Shown here: positions 20,868-30,527 of the stretch, piece after piece | Layout: each line of letters opens with the position of its first letter | How positions within the stretch are numbered: the first letter of the stretch is position 1 | Source: Actinomycetes bacterium | Lineage (GTDB): Bacteria; Actinomycetota; Acidimicrobiia; Spongiisociales; JAHEDJ01 | Length of the DNA stretch: 64,000 nt | Assembly: GCA_024641245.1 (NCBI GenBank) | Contig: JAHEDK010000001.1 | Span: 62,001 to 126,000, forward strand | Direction of reading: 5' to 3' | The notes under the pieces: generated by a model | What the model was told of the DNA's origin: nothing | The model's database searches: none | What the model saw: only the letters and a program-made list of their open reading frames with translations | Program-made: the position numbers and the translations under genes

Positions 20868-21332
20868 TCAGGCGGCAGTAGGACAGGGCTCGAGGAAATC
20901 GGACAAAGCCTCTTCCTTGGCCGGGTCGAGAGATCCGCTCGATCGCCACAGGATGCCGCCAGCTCGATCGATGAGCAGAGTATGGATAGTCGAATCGTCT
21001 TCGATACCAAGTGACGCAAGGAACTCGACCTTGTCGATGTAGAGCGTGATGGTGTGTTCACGGATGGTGCGGTCGGGAATTCCGGAGCGCATTCCGCTGT
21101 CGATGAACCACTGCGAAAGCCGGCCCCTGGATTCGATGACCGGCAACTCGTAGGCCACCAGATCGGAGTGACGGGCCTGGAGCCGTCTTGCCAAAGGCAT
21201 CCAGGTATCGACCAACGTCTGATGGTTTCGCCAGAAAGCCAGTATGACGAGGTTCTTCTCGCCTTCGAGGTCGCCCGGAAGGGTGAAAGACCTGCGTTCG
21301 AGATTCGATCCGGCAACAGTCGGGAAGTGCAT
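20868..21332 (-). CDS. Thioredoxin-fold/peroxiredoxin-like protein without obvious redox cysteines (ATP10-like?)
   Basis: Sequence pattern only: PGDLEGEKNLVILAFWRNHQTLVDTWMPLARRL. Confidence 0.45.
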   Translation of the reverse strand: MHFPTVAGSNLERRSFTLPGDLEGEKNLVILAFWRNHQTLVDTWMPLARRLQARHSDLVAYELPVIESRGRLSQWFIDSGMRSGIPDRTIREHTITLYIDKVEFLASLGIEDDSTIHTLLIDRAGGILWRSSGSLDPAKEEALSDFLEPCPTAA

Positions 21333-21407
21333 AACTCCTCCAAAAAAACTCTTCAACCTGTCTACGGAGCCCGCCACCGGTTCGGATGGATGAGTCTCTC
21401 GGCCGAC

Positions 21408-22352
21408 TCAGAAACCGACCGAGCGAACGGTCCGGCGAATGGTGTCTGCACTGGCATTCAACTGCCGTTGCTCTTCACCGGTGAGAGGGATCTCCATCCA
21501 GCGGACGACGCCACCGGCCCCGACGACTACAGGCATCGACAGGCATACGTCGAAGACACCGTGCGTTCCCGGCTGAAGAGTGCTGACCGGGAGGATCCGA
21601 TGCTCGTCGTTCAGAATGGCTTCCAGGATGCTGGTCACTGCCAGTCCTACCGCGTACGTCGTGGCTCCCTTGCCCTGGATGATCTCATAGGCCGCATGCT
21701 TGACCCTTTTAGCGATGTCGGCGCGCTCGTCTTCGTTCAACATCGTTCCGTCGGGCCTCTCCCACCTGTCGAGCGGGACAGTGCCGATCGACGCGCTGCT
21801 CCAGAGTGCAAACTCGGAATCACCGTGCTCACCGGCGATGTTGGCATGGACATTCGCAACAGCCACCCCGCAGTTTTTCGCCAACAGGAAATGGAGGCGA
21901 GATGTATCCAGCACGGTCCCGGATCCGATCACGCGAGTCGGGGGTAGACCGCTCAACTCCAGTGCGACCTGGGTCAGCACATCGACGGGGTTCGTGACCA
22001 CGAGCAGCACGGCGTCGGGGGCCAGTTGGGCTGCGGCCGGGATGAGTTGGCGAAAGATATTGGTGTTGCGGCCCGCCAGATCTAACCGGGTCTCCCCCGG
22101 CCGCTGCTTGGCACCGGCGGTAACGACGACCACGTCGGCATCTCGGCATACGTCCAGATCGTCGCTTCCGATGACCCGGGTGGGCGGGGCGAAGCGCAAC
22201 CCATGGTTGAGATCGAGGACTTCGGCGTGGACCTTGGCTGCGTCGATGTCATACAACGCCACCTCGCGGGCCGTGCCACTGATGAGGGTGGCGTAGGCAA
22301 TGGTGGTACCGACGCCACCGGCCCCGATGATGGCAACCTTGGATTCATTCAT
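21408..22352 (-). CDS. ldh: L-lactate dehydrogenase (LDH/MDH family)
   Basis: GAGGVGTTIAYA; AGAKQRPGETRLDLAGRN (Gln at the specificity position favours LDH); GEHGDSEFALWSS. Confidence 0.85.
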   Translation of the reverse strand: MNESKVAIIGAGGVGTTIAYATLISGTAREVALYDIDAAKVHAEVLDLNHGLRFAPPTRVIGSDDLDVCRDADVVVVTAGAKQRPGETRLDLAGRNTNIFRQLIPAAAQLAPDAVLLVVTNPVDVLTQVALELSGLPPTRVIGSGTVLDTSRLHFLLAKNCGVAVANVHANIAGEHGDSEFALWSSASIGTVPLDRWERPDGTMLNEDERADIAKRVKHAAYEIIQGKGATTYAVGLAVTSILEAILNDEHRILPVSTLQPGTHGVFDVCLSMPVVVGAGGVVRWMEIPLTGEEQRQLNASADTIRRTVRSVGF

Positions 22353-22466
22353 GGCAAGACGTTATGCGAGAAAGCGCGCTAACTGAAACGCAAGCTCGGT
22401 GGGAACCACGAAGACATCCCACCGGTCTTTTGTGTGGCATCCATGGTCGCAGCGTGACGCCGGCTG

Positions 22467-22796
22467 ATGATGTTCCGGGAACGTGCCAAGATTCGAGCAG
22501 TGTCTGAACGTATTGTCATCATCGGCGCCGGTATGGCGGGACTCGGCGCCGCGGTCTCTTTGCGTGAGGTCGGATTTCAGCCGGTGCTCGTGGATAAGAG
22601 CCGGGCCGTTGGCGGACGGATGTCAACCAGAACAATCGGGGATGCCAGGTTCGATCAGGGCGCGCAACACTTCGGAATCGAGTCCGATTCGGTGGCGAAA
22701 CTGCTCGAACCTGCAATCGAGGCAGGAGTCGTGCGATCACCACCCGGAGTCACGGCGCTCGGGCGTCGCGCGAGTATCGATGGCCGAGAGGACTAG
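22467..22796 (+). pseudogene. N-terminal remnant of renalase-like NAD/FAD-dependent oxidoreductase
   Basis: RIVIIGAGMAGLGAAVSLREVGFQPVLVDKSRAVGGRMSTRTIGDARFDQGAQHFGI then abrupt end; domain is normally about 300+ aa. Confidence 0.75.
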
Positions 22797-24126
22797 TCCA
22801 CTCGTGGCAACCGGCGTCGGTTCGCCGGTAGCTCCAGCCCGCACCGTGTCGTACACGGTGGTCGTGCCGGCAGAGCGGTGCAAGGTTGCACCAGCACGTC
22901 GGTCCGCCGTCAGACCAGGGCGTTATATGGTCGAGGTCGCACCGCGTCGACGGGATACGGCATCCTGGGAATGTACACGTCGGGAATGCCGTTTCGATCG
23001 TGCGCCGATCTGCTGCTGTTGGACGGCGGCGGGTGATCCCGGCACAAATCGGCTGGTGTTCGGCGTCGGTCACAACGAATCGCCACTCGTCGCTGAGCGA
23101 GGTTTCGGCCACCCGGCGGGCGATATCGGAAATCACCGGACCGTACCCACCGAGATCGCCGGAAGATTCGGCCAGACCGGCGAGTGTGGCGAGATCAACC
23201 GTCATCACGAGAGATCCGCTCCTCAACTTGCGCTGAGAGTGTGGAACGCTGGGATCGAGCACATCGAGGGCAAAATCGGCTCGGAGCTGGTCCATCGTCC
23301 GGGTCTCTCCCGAGGTCCGCAGGTCGCGGGCAGCCGAGTCGATGCGATCACGAATCCGGGCGGCTCGATCGGGTGGCAGGTCCATCAGGTACAGATGAGC
23401 TGTGCCGTCTGTGCCAGGCTCGAGAACGACTCGACGCTCATCGACAGCGTTCCCATAGCGGTGTTTGGCATCTTCGGTATCTGCCTCGACGCTCAACTTT
23501 CGCAGCAGCGCGGTCAGCTGCCCGGTCGTGAGCTCGGAAGCCCGCTCCAACGCCAGGTGGGCAACTTTCTGCGCCTGAGCGATCGGGAGATGGTTGGTGC
23601 GATGAAGGATGAGGTTGGCGCGGCGCCTGTCGATTCGCCCGGAAGCGAAGTCCTGCCAGACCGCCGGCAGGCGAGTCTTGAAATCTCGGGCGATCGACAA
23701 CTCGCTGTCGGCTGCCCGCCGGGTTAGTCGCAGTGCCGCCCGGATCTCCGAAGAACAGGCATCGTCCACCAATTCGAGATCGGTTTCCCCGTCGTTCCCG
23801 AGTGCTTCAGCAACGGCGTCGGCCACCGAGGCCATCGACGCGTAGACCTGGGCCTGATAGTAAGAAGCCATCCGCTGGTGGGCGGCCAGAACGACCACCC
23901 GGTCGTGACCTGCGAGAGCGTCGATGTCGATCTTCGACAACGCAGCGCCGAGAACGATCCCCGGTTCGATGTGGGCGACCTCGGGCGGGATAGTCGGCTC
24001 GTGAGGAGCGGAGAGTTCCGCCTCTTCGGTCATCAGCGCCAGCTCGGCATCGCTGAGATCGGCTTCGTCGAGCCTCGCCTGAATCGAGGACCCCTTTGTC
24101 AATGTATCGAACATATGTTCGATCAT
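22750..24126 (-). CDS. DUF222 / HNH endonuclease domain protein (13E12 repeat family type)
   Basis: DUF222-like helical region plus C-terminal CTFPGCRIPSTRCDLDHITPWSDGGPTCWCNLAPLCRHDHRVRH. Confidence 0.88.
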   Translation of the reverse strand: MIEHMFDTLTKGSSIQARLDEADLSDAELALMTEEAELSAPHEPTIPPEVAHIEPGIVLGAALSKIDIDALAGHDRVVVLAAHQRMASYYQAQVYASMASVADAVAEALGNDGETDLELVDDACSSEIRAALRLTRRAADSELSIARDFKTRLPAVWQDFASGRIDRRRANLILHRTNHLPIAQAQKVAHLALERASELTTGQLTALLRKLSVEADTEDAKHRYGNAVDERRVVLEPGTDGTAHLYLMDLPPDRAARIRDRIDSAARDLRTSGETRTMDQLRADFALDVLDPSVPHSQRKLRSGSLVMTVDLATLAGLAESSGDLGGYGPVISDIARRVAETSLSDEWRFVVTDAEHQPICAGITRRRPTAADRRTIETAFPTCTFPGCRIPSTRCDLDHITPWSDGGPTCWCNLAPLCRHDHRVRHGAGWSYRRTDAGCHEWTSPLGHRYSRDARAP

Positions 24127-24207
24127 ACCGGCTGCCGCCGACAGAAGACACCCCCTTGTCCTCTGGCCCTCGGGCAAGTTCCGGAGACATCGTTCCCGGC
24201 AAGCGCA

Positions 24208-24244
24208 AGAACCCCCGGAACTGAGATGAAGTTCCGGGGGTTCT
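24208..24244 (-). terminator. Strong inverted repeat downstream of the fasciclin gene
   Basis: AGAACCCCCGGAACT / AGTTCCGGGGGTTCT, perfect 15-bp stem, 7-nt loop. Confidence 0.7.
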
Positions 24245-24270
24245 CGTTTGGGTGGCTTGAGCGCCGGTGA

Positions 24271-25269
24271 TCAGGAAGCAGACGGAGGAAGGATCACTGC
24301 ATCGATCACGTGAATAACACCGTTCGAGGTGACGATATCGGTGGTCACGACGTTGGCGGAACCGTTGAGGACGACGCCGCCGTCGACGACGACGATGGAG
24401 ATGTCTTCACCTTGCACGGTGGTGGCAGCCTCGAGGCCGACGACGTCGGCGGCAAGGACTTCACCGCTTACGACGTGGTAGAGCAGGATTTCGGACAGAG
24501 TCTCGGTGTCTTCGAGCAGGCCGTTGATTGTTTCCTCGCCGAGTGCAGCAAACGCCTCGTCGGTCGGGGCGAACACGGTGAACGGACCCTCGCCCTGCAG
24601 GGTTTCCGTCAGACCGGCTGCTTCGACTGCGGCCAGCAGGGTCGTGAACGATCCGGCTTCGATTGCCGTGTCGACGATGTCGGACATCATCGACATCTCT
24701 TCAGAAGCTGCGTCGGCGCCAGAGTGCAGGGACGGCGGAAGGATCACCTGGTTGATGACGTGGATGACACCGTTAGAAGCCTCAACGTCGGTGGTTACGA
24801 CGTTGGACGTCCCGTTGAGGACTACGCCGCCGTCGTCGACGGTGATGGAGATCTCTTCGCCCTGCACCGTGGCAGCTGAGGCGAGACCGACAACATCGGC
24901 TGCGTACACCGCTCCGCTCACAACGTGATAGGTGAGCACATTCGCCAGCGCCTCACTGTCGGCCAGCAATCCGTCGAGGACTCCATCGGGGAGGGCTGCA
25001 AAGGCCTCATCGGTCGGCGCAAAGACTGTGAAAGGGCCCTCACCCTGAAGTGTTTCGACCAACCCCGCCGCCTGAACGGCAGCAACCAGAGTTTCGAACC
25101 CGGCGTCGACGGCTACATCGACGATCGTGTTGTCGGTCATCCCAGCTTCGGTGCTTTCCATCACTGGAGCGGCGGTGGTGGTTGTGGCAGCCTCTTCTTC
25201 CGCGCTGCACGCGGCGACGACGAGAGCGAAGAGGGCAATCAATGCGATCAGTCGCAGTTTCATGGTCAA
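24271..25269 (-). CDS. Fasciclin (FAS1) lipoprotein with two tandem FAS1 domains
   Basis: Lipobox-like [10 protein letters not shown]; two near-identical [16 protein letters not shown]...[17 protein letters not shown] units. Confidence 0.92.
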   Translation of the reverse strand: MTMKLRLIALIALFALVVAACSAEEEAATTTTAAPVMESTEAGMTDNTIVDVAVDAGFETLVAAVQAAGLVETLQGEGPFTVFAPTDEAFAALPDGVLDGLLADSEALANVLTYHVVSGAVYAADVVGLASAATVQGEEISITVDDGGVVLNGTSNVVTTDVEASNGVIHVINQVILPPSLHSGADAASEEMSMMSDIVDTAIEAGSFTTLLAAVEAAGLTETLQGEGPFTVFAPTDEAFAALGEETINGLLEDTETLSEILLYHVVSGEVLAADVVGLEAATTVQGEDISIVVVDGGVVLNGSANVVTTDIVTSNGVIHVIDAVILPPSAS

Positions 25270-25387
25270 TCCTTTGGTAGCTATCGGCCCCTATGAGGCT
25301 CATTACAAGCTCTCTTCGGATCCGACCATGGTTTTGGATGACGGGAAGTCGATGAGCAACGTCTCGTCGGGGCCGGCTCATCGAGTT

Positions 25388-25681
25388 TCAACCTTTTCTG
25401 ATGCCACAGCCAAGACAACAGAGAAGACGGTGAGACGGCATCGCATCGATCCGCCGCAGCCTCACCTGCATCGACGAGCGAACAGACCATCCGCGGATCG
25501 ATGGTGTCGATCGACGACTCCGGATCTCATCGAGGGTCGGACAGGGATCGATCCGATAGGTCGAGCACTCCGTATCCGTGAATCCACTGGTCACGCCGTC
25601 CGCAGCCGAGCCGATCAGGTCCTCCGTCCGGAGGGGCACCGTGGCCCAGACACCGTTGGTCGTGCCAAGGTCGGTGAAGAC
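25388..25681 (-). pseudogene. Possible degenerate FHA-domain remnant
   Basis: In-frame VFTDLGTTNGVWATVPLRTEDLIGSAADG resembles the FHA D-x-G-S/T-x-NG strand; preceded in frame by TGA TAA stops. Confidence 0.3.
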
Positions 25682-25744
25682 TTATCAATCCTGTGATTCT
25701 GTGCAGTCGCGGATGCCGGGTTCCATGTGAGTCCCTTCGGTCGC

Positions 25745-26173
25745 TCAGGCAGCAGACAAGCGGCGCAGGAGGCGCAGGATTGGCTTCGGTAACAAGTTGG
25801 ATGCGAAGCCGGTGATTGATTCGACGAGCTCAAGAAGGTCTTGACTGCCGTCCCAGTGCTCCAGAACGATCTCCGTTCCCGCCACCTCGATGATGTGGCG
25901 GATCGCATAGGCCAGCAGCAACACATCGTCGGCCTGGCCGACCATCGGGATGAAGTCGGGGACGAGATCGATCGGCACGACCAGATAACCAAGGATTGCC
26001 CCGAGAACAAGTTTGCTCTTGCGCGAAATGCGCGGATCCCGCATGAGGCGGTAGACCAGCTTGACGAGATTGGGCAGTGCCAGCGCGGCTTCCTTCATCC
26101 ACATCCCGCGCAGCGCGACCGGGTGACCGGTTGGGTCGTAGACGGCATCGGGTCGGAGCGGATCACCCATCAA
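25745..26173 (-). CDS. DUF1232 (YkvA-like) protein
   Basis: KLVLGAILGYLVVPIDLVPDFIPMVGQADDVLLLAYAIRHI. Confidence 0.85.
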   Translation of the reverse strand: MMGDPLRPDAVYDPTGHPVALRGMWMKEAALALPNLVKLVYRLMRDPRISRKSKLVLGAILGYLVVPIDLVPDFIPMVGQADDVLLLAYAIRHIIEVAGTEIVLEHWDGSQDLLELVESITGFASNLLPKPILRLLRRLSAA

Positions 26174-27095
26174 TCATCTCCAGAGCTTGAAGTCCTGCAC
26201 CGATCACAACTCCATTCTGACCGAACCGAGAGGCAACCATCGAAAAATGCTGCCTGACGTTGTCACCGTAGATACTGTGAGCCAGAGCCGTCCTGGCCGG
26301 ACCGAGGAGGAGATCACCAGCCCGCGATGGCCCTCCTCCGACCACTACAAGGTCTGGGTCGAGGACGGCAGCCAACTGGGCGACGCCGCGCCCGAGCCAT
26401 GTGCCGGCTGCGGACCATGCTTCCATGGCGCCGGGATCCCCTGCCTCAGCAGCCACCATCAGGTGTTGCCCGGTCGGCCGTCGATGGGCTGCAGCCGACG
26501 CTACCGCTCCTTTCGAATCGGTCGCGGCAAGCTGCAGGGCAGCCGCATCGAGCACCGATCCAGATACGAGTGTTTCCCAGCAACCATCTCGACCGCACGC
26601 GCACGGCGGTCCGTCCGGATCAAGGGTGAGATGACCTATCTCCCCTGCGAACCCACTCCCCCGGTAGATCTCGCCATCGATGACGATCCCACCGCCAATC
26701 CCGGTGCCCAGCATCACCATAAGGACATTGTCGAATCCCTTGGCCGCTCCGAGGCGAACTTCCGCAAACGCGGCTGCGTTGGCGTCGTTGTCTAGGATCA
26801 CCGACAACCCTGTCGCGGCCTCTACCGCCGGACCAATCGGTGCAGGACCGGCCACATGCGGGCCCCACATGTGAACCCGGTTCGCGGAGTCAACCAATCC
26901 GGCCGACCCGACTCCAACGCCCACGACGTCATTCGACACGAGTTCCGAAGCCATGTACGCGCAGCGGTCGGCAACTCCTCGCCCCGTTTGAGGCGTCGGG
27001 TGCTGTATGAGTCCTTCAACACTCCCCCGATGATCGACCAGGGCCGCCTTGATCGACGACCCGCCAATATCGATTCCGATCGCCTGAACTGTCAT
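26163..27095 (-). CDS. ROK-family glucokinase
   Basis: AIGIDIGGSSIKAALVD; MLGTGIGGGIVIDGEIYRG; GEIGHLTLDPDGPPCACGRDGCWE. Confidence 0.92.
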   Translation of the reverse strand: MTVQAIGIDIGGSSIKAALVDHRGSVEGLIQHPTPQTGRGVADRCAYMASELVSNDVVGVGVGSAGLVDSANRVHMWGPHVAGPAPIGPAVEAATGLSVILDNDANAAAFAEVRLGAAKGFDNVLMVMLGTGIGGGIVIDGEIYRGSGFAGEIGHLTLDPDGPPCACGRDGCWETLVSGSVLDAAALQLAATDSKGAVASAAAHRRPTGQHLMVAAEAGDPGAMEAWSAAGTWLGRGVAQLAAVLDPDLVVVGGGPSRAGDLLLGPARTALAHSIYGDNVRQHFSMVASRFGQNGVVIGAGLQALEMIDG

Positions 27096-28258
27096 CACCC
27101 GCCGAAGGTCACCCGGAGCACGCCGCCGGCCAGCTTGGCTCCTGCGATGCGACGGCGAAGCAACGAATCCGGAAGCACGAAGGAGCGGCGGTAGGGCCCA
27201 ACCGTGATGTACAGCTCGCCGCCCCGCCTGAGGACATCGAGCTCCTCTTCATCGGCAAAGGGAACGGCGAGCTCGATGACGACCTCTTCTCCGTCCTCGG
27301 TGAGGGTGAACGGTGAAACGCCTTTGAATCCCGTTATCGGATCGGTATCTCCGTAGAGCTCGGCCGCCAACTCTCTCAGCCGGTCGACACCAACCATTTC
27401 CTGCCCGAACAGGCGCAACGGCAAGATCGAGACCTCACGGAACGATTCCTCGATCTCTGCGAGGTGTCTGGCCTGCACTTCGCGCCACGCATCGAAATAG
27501 CTGTCGGAGACGCTGGCCGGCAGCACCCGATTGACAACAACCGCGTCGACGCCGTACCCGAACAAACCCAGGTAGGTGTAGGTACGCCGAGCCTCATTGA
27601 CAACCATTTTCTCCGGATTGACTACTAGCCGCGCAGACGTCACCTCCGAATCAGAGAGAAGGGCCTTGACCCCTTCGACGGCTAGGAAGACGCCTTCGGC
27701 GGCATCAAAAACGTCCTCGCCCGGGACCGGCAGATTCGTCATCCGGGTCAATACCGGGCGAGCCGCCTTCATCAGCCGCCGTTCGGTAGGCAGAACCCTG
27801 TCGAAATACCATGAAAGCACCTCCGGTAGGCTGAGCAGGCGAAGCGTCTCGGCGGTAGGCGCGCAGTCGACGATGATCGTATCGTAGCTTCCCGAGTCGG
27901 CATGATCCTTGACTTGCAGAAGCGAAAACAGCTCATCCATCCCGGGAAACACGAGGAACTCCTCGGCTTCGATGCCCTTCACGCCACCCCAATCGAATAC
28001 CCGCTTGAGCTGCTGATGGAGCTCCCCCCAGTGTTTCGCGAGCTGCAACTGGGCGTCGATCTGCTGGACGTCGAGGTTCTCAAACAGTGTGCTGGGAACG
28101 TCTCCCAACGGCACATCGAATGCATCGGCGAGGCTATGAGCCGGATCGGTCGAGGTGACAAGCGTTCGGTGACCCAGCTCCGCCGCTCGGAGGCCCGTGG
28201 CGGCGGCGACGGTTGTCTTGCCGACTCCCCCTTTGCCGGTCACCAGGACGACGCGCAT
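27095..28258 (-). CDS. ArsA-like (Get3/ArsA) anion-transporting ATPase family protein
   Basis: MRVVLVTGKGGVGKTTVAAATGLRAAELGHRTLVTSTDPAHSLADAF. Confidence 0.9.
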   Translation of the reverse strand: MRVVLVTGKGGVGKTTVAAATGLRAAELGHRTLVTSTDPAHSLADAFDVPLGDVPSTLFENLDVQQIDAQLQLAKHWGELHQQLKRVFDWGGVKGIEAEEFLVFPGMDELFSLLQVKDHADSGSYDTIIVDCAPTAETLRLLSLPEVLSWYFDRVLPTERRLMKAARPVLTRMTNLPVPGEDVFDAAEGVFLAVEGVKALLSDSEVTSARLVVNPEKMVVNEARRTYTYLGLFGYGVDAVVVNRVLPASVSDSYFDAWREVQARHLAEIEESFREVSILPLRLFGQEMVGVDRLRELAAELYGDTDPITGFKGVSPFTLTEDGEEVVIELAVPFADEEELDVLRRGGELYITVGPYRRSFVLPDSLLRRRIAGAKLAGGVLRVTFGG

Positions 28259-28704
28259 CAGGCGGTTTGAACTTCCTCGACGCGCTTCTTGAGGCCCCGC
28301 AGTGCCGTCCCGACCAGTTGCTTTTCGGCCTGACGGCGCAGGAATCCGGGAAGTGGAAACGAGTAGTCGACTTTGAGGGCGTAGACGACCTCTGTGCCAC
28401 CGTCTTCGAGTTCCGTCAGGTCGTAGGAACCCTCCATCTCGGTGATGTCGTTGCCCGGGAGGGCCGTCCACGTAATGCGGTGAGGAACCTCGTATTCGTA
28501 CTCGAGTTCGTACGAGATCACCTTGACCATGGCGTCAACCTCAAACAGGGCCCGCTCCGCCAGTCCGTCATCCCGTTCAGCGGTGACGGTGACAGACCGC
28601 ATGGCGGTGATCCACTCGGGGTAGGTTGGGAGATCGGCGAGAACCGAAAATACGTCCGCGGGAGCAGCAGATATCTCGATGCTTTGAACGGCGCCTTCAG
28701 CCAT
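28258..28704 (-). CDS. SRPBCC / polyketide cyclase-like protein
   Basis: QSIEISAAPADVFSVLADLPTYPEWITAMRSVTV; overlaps the ArsA start. Confidence 0.82.
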   Translation of the reverse strand: MAEGAVQSIEISAAPADVFSVLADLPTYPEWITAMRSVTVTAERDDGLAERALFEVDAMVKVISYELEYEYEVPHRITWTALPGNDITEMEGSYDLTELEDGGTEVVYALKVDYSFPLPGFLRRQAEKQLVGTALRGLKKRVEEVQTA

Positions 28705-28747
28705 GACCCTTCTTTCTCGAACTGACAACAGGGTAGTCGGGCGGTGA

Positions 28748-29479
28748 CTAGCCGGTCACCCAACCCGAGATCGACACGAACTCGAGGTCTGCGGCAACCG
28801 GCTCTGCTCCCTGCGGATACACCGAACGGAAGACCTTGATCCCCTCCTCGAGCTCACCGTCCTCGACGAGTTGGAGCGTGCTCACGAATCGGGCTCTGAA
28901 CGCCTCCTCCCATTCAGCAACGGTCCGCTCAACTCGTTCGACGATCCCTCCTAGCGCCACCCGCTCCATTCCCGAGGAGGCGAACAGGTCGGCCACTGCG
29001 GCCACGTCGGGAAAACGGCGAAGATCGTTTCCACGAACCGAGGGAAACCACCTCCCGGTGAAAGAGGTTTCGAGGTAGTTCCTGGAGAATGTCCAGATCC
29101 ACACCTTCCCGCCGGGCCGGGTGACCCTGGTGGCTTCGGTCACTGCGTCGAGCCAGTCGCCGTAATGCAGAGAGAGATGGAAATAGGCCATATCGAATGA
29201 TCGATCGGCGAATGGCAATCGCTGGGAGACTCCCCCGACAACCTGCAGGTCGCGGCCGTGCGCCTTTGCTCGCTGGGCTGCCGATGGATCAATGAGCACC
29301 GGCGTACAACCCTCGGTCCTCATTACCTCCGAATGAGCTCCCGTTCCGCCGCCGATGTCCAGCACCCGGGCTCCAGGGTCCAGCCCGGCAAGCGCCATGC
29401 GGACTCGGTCCTCTCCTTCGGTTCGCAACGGGCGGAACCGGTACGTCTCGGAAAGGTGGTCTAGATCAACGTCAGGCAT
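28748..29479 (-). CDS. Class I SAM-dependent methyltransferase
   Basis: GARVLDIGGGTGAHSEVM; FDMAYFHLSLHYGDW. Confidence 0.85.
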   Translation of the reverse strand: MPDVDLDHLSETYRFRPLRTEGEDRVRMALAGLDPGARVLDIGGGTGAHSEVMRTEGCTPVLIDPSAAQRAKAHGRDLQVVGGVSQRLPFADRSFDMAYFHLSLHYGDWLDAVTEATRVTRPGGKVWIWTFSRNYLETSFTGRWFPSVRGNDLRRFPDVAAVADLFASSGMERVALGGIVERVERTVAEWEEAFRARFVSTLQLVEDGELEEGIKVFRSVYPQGAEPVAADLEFVSISGWVTG

Positions 29480-30230
29480 GGCGCACCGCCCGCGCCGTGG
29501 CCCTGAAGTAGCCGACGTTGACGCACAGCGTGCGCCCGACCCGCCATCGGGATGCTTGTGGCTGGTGGATGTCTCCAAAATAGTGCACGAGGGGTTGGTG
29601 GCGATGGAGGTATTCGGCAACCGCTTCCGAACCCCCCTCGAGCCGGCCCGTGATCACATCGAACCGCAGTGGATCGATAGAAGGGGCAACATGTGTCCCG
29701 AGCACGTCAACCGGACCCATGTATTCGAGCAACCGCGCCATCTCCTCCTCGCTGATCTCCCCGGCTGCGTTGAGGCCGGTCTTGGAGCCACCACCGACGA
29801 TGCCCATCCGTACCCCTTCGAAATCCACTACTTCGCCGTTCACGTACCGAAAGCCGTCCGGTAGGTGGGATTTGAGTAGAGACGGAACGTCTACGTTGCC
29901 GTGGGTGATGTAACCGGAACCTCCGTCCAAGGCAGACCGCATCGCCGCGTACTGAGCTGCGATAGCGCCGCCTACCTGGGCGCGAACCTCCTCCTCGCGA
30001 CCGGCCGACCGCTCCCGCCACAGGCGGCGCGAGGCGGCGAAGTCGCCCTGTCTCCGGTACCGGGCGGCGGCCTGTGCGAACTCCACCCCGAAGACCTCCG
30101 CGGCGATACCCTCACCTGTTCGGTAGTCCACGAAGTTGATGAGATCGCCGAGGATGACCACCGGTTCACCGGTCGCGATCACCCGGGCGAGATCGTCGAA
30201 CGCCCCGTGGACATCTGCCACGAGCAGCAT
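29472..30230 (-). CDS. Metallophosphoesterase
   Basis: MLLVADVHGAFDDLARV; VVILGDLINFVDY; YITHGNVDVP. Confidence 0.8.
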   Translation of the reverse strand: MLLVADVHGAFDDLARVIATGEPVVILGDLINFVDYRTGEGIAAEVFGVEFAQAAARYRRQGDFAASRRLWRERSAGREEEVRAQVGGAIAAQYAAMRSALDGGSGYITHGNVDVPSLLKSHLPDGFRYVNGEVVDFEGVRMGIVGGGSKTGLNAAGEISEEEMARLLEYMGPVDVLGTHVAPSIDPLRFDVITGRLEGGSEAVAEYLHRHQPLVHYFGDIHQPQASRWRVGRTLCVNVGYFRATARAVRHA

Positions 30231-30527
30231 TCAGTCTGCATCCGGTTCGGAGCCCGGATCGTACCGGTACGCGTAGGCGGCGAATACCAACGCGGCGAAG
30301 AGCGCCGCCGTTATCGCAGCTGCCGTCGGCCACCCCCCGTAGGATGCCGACAGTCCCCCGATTCCGAACGCGGTCAAACCTGCGACGACGCCCCGTCCGG
30401 TTGCTCCAAATCGCTCATCGGGATGCGAAGGTCGGCCGCTGTTCGACTCTGAGAGTCCGCCCAAGAGGATCCAGGCGACCAGGGCTATGAGGCCGACCAC
30501 GAGGCTCAGGCCGTACACCCCGTTCAC
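30231..30527 (-). CDS. Small hypothetical membrane protein
   Basis: ORF between overlapping neighbours; hydrophobic segments. Confidence 0.5.
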   Translation of the reverse strand: MNGVYGLSLVVGLIALVAWILLGGLSESNSGRPSHPDERFGATGRGVVAGLTAFGIGGLSASYGGWPTAAAITAALFAALVFAAYAYRYDPGSEPDAD

